Shown piece after piece: positions 60,247-64,000 of a DNA stretch of 64,000 nucleotides. Source of the stretch: Owenia fusiformis (Eukaryota; Annelida; Polychaeta; Sabellida; Oweniidae); assembly GCA_903813345.2 (NCBI GenBank), contig CAIIXF020000004.1:4919525-4983524 (forward strand), given 5' to 3'. The notes under the pieces were generated by a model. The model made no database searches. It was not told the DNA's origin and saw only the letters and a program-made list of their open reading frames with translations. The position numbers and the translations under genes are program-made. Each line of letters opens with the position of its first letter. The stretch's first letter is position 1.

Positions 60247-60949
60247 AGATGTATTTCATACCTACTGATGTTCTTGGTACGTCATATACCTTATAAAGTT
60301 CCAAAATTCAAAAATATACTTAAGATACACATTTTCTTGGTGTTTTAAAGTGGTTTTTTAAGTTTCTGAGATTATCAAACTTTTTTTAAAAAATGTGAAA
60401 AAAAATTTGGGGAAAAATGGGAAATTTCAATGCATATTTAATTCTCATAATCTACTAAGTATAGGATAAATCAGTTATTAAATGCTCGATTTTTGATACA
60501 GTGTATATCCCTCAGTAAATACAATATAGTCACGATTTATTAGTTAAAATATGCCTAATTCAATTTTAAGACAAGCCAGAACGGCAAATCTCCCCACCCC
60601 CTTAACCGTTTAGGGGTTAATAAAATACTTAATAAAACTTATTAACGATAGGATAGATTTTTGATAGATGACATATATTTAAGTTCAATTCTGTATGTCA
60701 ATATTCTCTATTTGGATGCTCAAAAAAGTTCTTGTGTATTAACTCATTAATTATTGGAAAAACAATATACATTTGTTAATAAGTCAAAGCATAAGTTAGT
60801 TGTGTTTTACCTTCACATGTGAAAATGTTAGGCTTAGTGTGTTATATATAATTTTACTGAACATCGGTGTCTACATCTTCCTGTACAGGAACTTTAAATT
60901 ATGTTCATGTAATGATTCATTTAACTGGACGTTAGTCATTACTATCACC

Positions 60950-63340
60950 ATATCTTGTTGATGTCATAATTAAGGTTACTAGAACATTCCTGCATGTGTT
61001 GTCCTAACTTGATGTAACCAGAAGTTATGAATTTGCCATGTATGTGACAAGCACGTTACAGTCTCTTTATTTTGGCAAAGTCGTTGTTAAGGTTGATACT
61101 ACATTCCTGGCTCGTGATATCTAAGTCGAACGTAACTTGTATACTCATTTATGCGTGTCCACACTTTCCTTTGCCTACAACGTTCTATAGTTAATGTTAC
61201 CAGAACTTTAACTTGGCCACGTATATGTGACGTTGCATTAGCACATTACAGTCTGTTATTTTATTTTTGCAGACATTGTTAAGGTTGCTACTACATTCCT
61301 AGCACATGATATTTAAGTAAAATGTAACGTTGTATAAACATCTGTGCGAGTCCAGACCTTCCTGTGCCTACATCGGTCCAAGACAAACGTTACCAGAACT
61401 TTAAACTGGCCAGGTATACGTTACGTTGCATAAGCACATTACAGTCTCACTATTTTTGCGAAGTCATTGTTAAGGTTGGTTCTACATTCCTGGCACGTGA
61501 TATTTAAGTCAAATGTAACGTTCTTTAAACATCTGTGCGAGTCCACACCTTCCTGTACCTACAACGTTCCATAATTAACGTACCAGAACTTAAAACTGGC
61601 CACGTATATGTGACGTTGCATAAGCACATTACAGTCTCGTTATTTTTGCGAAGTTATCGTTTAGGTTGGTTCTACGTTCCTGGCACGTGATATTTAAGTC
61701 AAATGTAACGTTCTTTGAACATCTGTGCGAGTCCACAACTTCCTGTACCTACAACGTTCCATAATTAACGTATCAGAAATTTAGATTGGCCACGTATTTA
61801 TGACGTAATGTAAGTACGTTACATTTTCGTTATTTTGGTGACGTAATTGTTAAGGTCGCTACTACGTTCCTGACACGTGATATTTAAGTCAAATGTAACG
61901 TTCTTTAAACATCTATGCGAGTCCACACCTTCCCGTACCTACAACGTTCCATATCAACGTTACCAGAAATTTAGATTGGCCACGTATTTATGACGTAATG
62001 TAAGTACGTTACATTTTCGTTATTTTGGTGACGTAATTGTTAAGGTCGCTACTACGTTCCTGACACGTGATATTTAAGTCAAATGTAACGTTCTTTAAAC
62101 ATCTATGCGAGTCCACACCTTCTTGTACCTACAACGTTCCATATCAACGTTACCAGAAATTTAGATTGGCCACGTATATTTGACGTAATGTAAGTACGTT
62201 ACATTTTCGTTATTTTGGTGACGTAATTGTTAAGGTCGCTACTACGTTCCTGACACGTGATATTTAAGTCAAATGTAACATTCTTTAAACATCTGTGCGA
62301 GTCCACACCTTCCTGTACCTACAACGTTCCATATCAACGTTACCAGAAATTTAGATTGGCCACGTATTTATGACGTAATGTAAGTACGTTACATTTTCGT
62401 TATTTTGGTGACGTAATTGTTAAGGTCGCTACTACGTTCCTGACACGTGATATTTAAGTCAAATGTAACGTTCTTTAAACATCTATGCGAGTCCACACCT
62501 TCCTGTACCTACAACGTTCCATATCAACGTTACCAGAAATTTAGATTGGCCACGTATATATGACGTAATGTAAGTACGTTACAGTTTCGTTATTTTGGCG
62601 ACGTTATTGTTAAGGTCGCTACTACGTTCCTGACACGTGATATTTAAGTCAAATGTAACGTTCTTTAAACATCTGTGCGAGTCCACACCTTCCTGTACCT
62701 ACAACGTTCCATATCAACGTTACCAGAAATTTAGATTGGCCACGTATTTATGACGTAATGTAAGTACGTTACATTTTCGTTATTTTGGTGACGTAATTGT
62801 TAAGGTCGCTACTACGTTCCTGACACGTGATATTTAAGTCAAATGTAACGTTCTTTAAACATCTATGCGAGTCCACACCTTCCTGTACCTACAACGTTCC
62901 ATATCAACGTTACCAGAAATTTAGATTGGCCACGTATATATGACGTAATGTAAGTACGTTACAGTTTCGTTATTTTGGCGACGTTATTGTTAAGGTCGCT
63001 ACTACGTTCCTGCCACGTGATATTTAAGTCAAATGTAACGTTCTTTAAACATCTGTGCGAGTCCACACCTTCCTGTACCTACAACGTTCCATATCAACGT
63101 TACCAGAAATTTAGATTGGCCACGTATTTATGACGTAATGTAAGTACGTTACAGTTTCGTTATTTTGGCGACGTAATTGTTAAGGTCGCTACTACGTTCC
63201 TGACACGTGATATTTAAGTCAAATGTAACGTTCTTTAAACATCTGTGCGAGTCCACACCTTCCTGTACCTACAACGTTCCATATTTAACGTTGCTACAAC
63301 TTGAGACATATATTCTGACGACGTTATCACAACGTAAAAT
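60950..63340 (+). repeat. Satellite array, 190-bp unit, partly a 380-bp dimer
   Basis: taaggtcgct recurs at 61851, 62041, 62231, 62421, 62611, 62801, 62991 and 63181, exactly 190 bp apart; earlier units are more diverged. From about 62421 units alternate (catctatgcg versus catctgtgcg; attttcg versus agtttcg). Dense in ACGT, AACGTT and CACGTG. Confidence 0.92.
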
Positions 63341-63936
63341 TGTTAGCTGGGAAAGGCTTTCAGAGGGGTAATCTGGAAATTATACTTAATGTTTTAGATA
63401 ATACCCTAATTGTTATATAATCTGGTTTAGCAGTGTTTTAATGATCAGAGATAGCTTGATAGTTGATTGATTGATTGCAATCAGAAATGCCATTTGTTTA
63501 AGCTAAACTTGATCAAGTTAATCTGAAAACATAGGATCAAATCCTATGCTAAGACATTGTTATATAATCTGTTTTAGCTAAATCCTATTTTTTACTTTAA
63601 AAAAGGCAAACATAAAATAAAGTGAAAGTTAAAAAATGTTGTATTTCTATTGTTTATACAACTTATTAACAGCTATGTAAGAGTTACAATATATACATTA
63701 CATTATATACGCCTACAGTATATAATATTGAAAAATTGAATGTTCTAATAGTTTTTAGTTGTAATACACAAACATAAACAATACAGTTCATTCTACACCA
63801 GTTTCGAGTAGTATTAGAACAACTGTTTATTATTCACCAGAATTGTACGGTGCCAATTGTACAGTGTAGTCCATGTTCACTCAGTGTTACACAGATATGT
63901 CCATATATTCTATGAAGCAGTTGGGGCAGCGACCTT

Positions 63937-64000
63937 ACCGCAAGACTTCAACAGGCGTTCCGTTGTTATTTCCCCCTCTATGTATCTCTCCCAGATCCTG
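63937..64000 (-). CDS. Possible 3' part of a minus-strand exon at window edge
   Basis: On the minus strand one frame is open from the window edge to a GTAAGG donor at 63936, reading Ile-Trp-Glu-Arg-Tyr-Ile-Glu-Gly-Glu-Ile-Thr-Thr-Glu-Arg-Leu-Leu-Lys-Ser-Cys. The composition looks protein-like, but the stretch is only ~60 bp and a second frame is also open. Family not recognised. Confidence 0.25.

Larger units (their letters stand above)
51961..63351. mobile_element. Candidate 11.4-kb element with CCCAGC ends and ACGT-satellite arms
   Basis: The left edge CCCAGCAAACAGTGACG and the reverse complement of the right edge (CCCAGCTAACAATTTTACG) match at CCCAGC and in style. Both lie at the outer end of an ACGT-rich array. 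The right end is followed by aaaggc and the left is preceded by gaacaa, with no obvious target duplication. The inside carries unrelated repeats and possible coding fragments. One element, or two independent arrays, cannot be decided by eye. Confidence 0.4.

Overview
The window is metazoan nuclear DNA. It is AT-rich, has GT-AG introns, and carries several classes of eukaryotic transposon: a Gypsy-type LTR element, two LINE relics, TIR DNA transposons and MITEs, foldback elements and satellites. The mix of retroelements and the extracellular domain set point to a marine invertebrate (mollusc, other lophotrochozoan, ambulacrarian or cephalochordate). I cannot fix the phylum by eye.

The one clear host gene is on the + strand from about 10.94 to 41.2 kb. 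I could join 19 coding exons whose splice phases all agree once one extra A is allowed for. They give about 2,548 codons, and the gene probably continues past the last exon found. The order is: signal peptide, a farnesoic-acid-O-methyltransferase-like (PF12248-type) domain, an F5/8C discoidin domain, then four repeats of a module. Each module has a beta-strand anchor, a long parallel beta-helix (PbH1) segment and an [N/S]-[W/Y]-W-G linker. An SRCR domain sits before the third helix, a PAN/apple domain before the fourth, and an EGF-like domain follows. This resembles the secreted or membrane proteins called protein bark beetle/Anakonda in arthropods, which act at tricellular junctions. The name is a family-level inference. 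Exon 9 has a single-base frameshift in an A7 run.

Layout: 1-5.2 kb holds repeat fragments and short palindromes. 5.2-9.2 kb is a 5'-truncated, inactivated Gypsy-type element with its 3' LTR. 9.2-10.9 kb is the region upstream of the gene. 10.9-41.2 kb is the bark-like gene, whose introns are packed with elements: a 4.5-kb TIR element in intron 1, a minisatellite made of 3' splice-site copies in intron 3, a TTAA MITE and a LINE relic in intron 8, a foldback element in intron 14, and a 4.9-kb TIR element in intron 17. 41.2-51.9 kb is intergenic, or part of a long intron, with foldback elements, a second LINE relic and minisatellites. 51.96-63.35 kb is bounded by two ACGT-rich satellite arrays (119/238-bp and 190/380-bp periods) whose outer ends form a CCCAGC inverted repeat. 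It may be one very large element. Inside it are an 855-bp palindrome and a possible first coding exon with a CCAAT box at 54.49 kb. A possible minus-strand exon lies at the right edge.

The main results are the modular structure of the bark-like gene, the decoy-acceptor minisatellite, the large TIR elements sitting 18-26 bp after 5' splice sites, and the 11.4-kb satellite-ended candidate element. All boundaries come from reading by eye; no alignment or database search was run.
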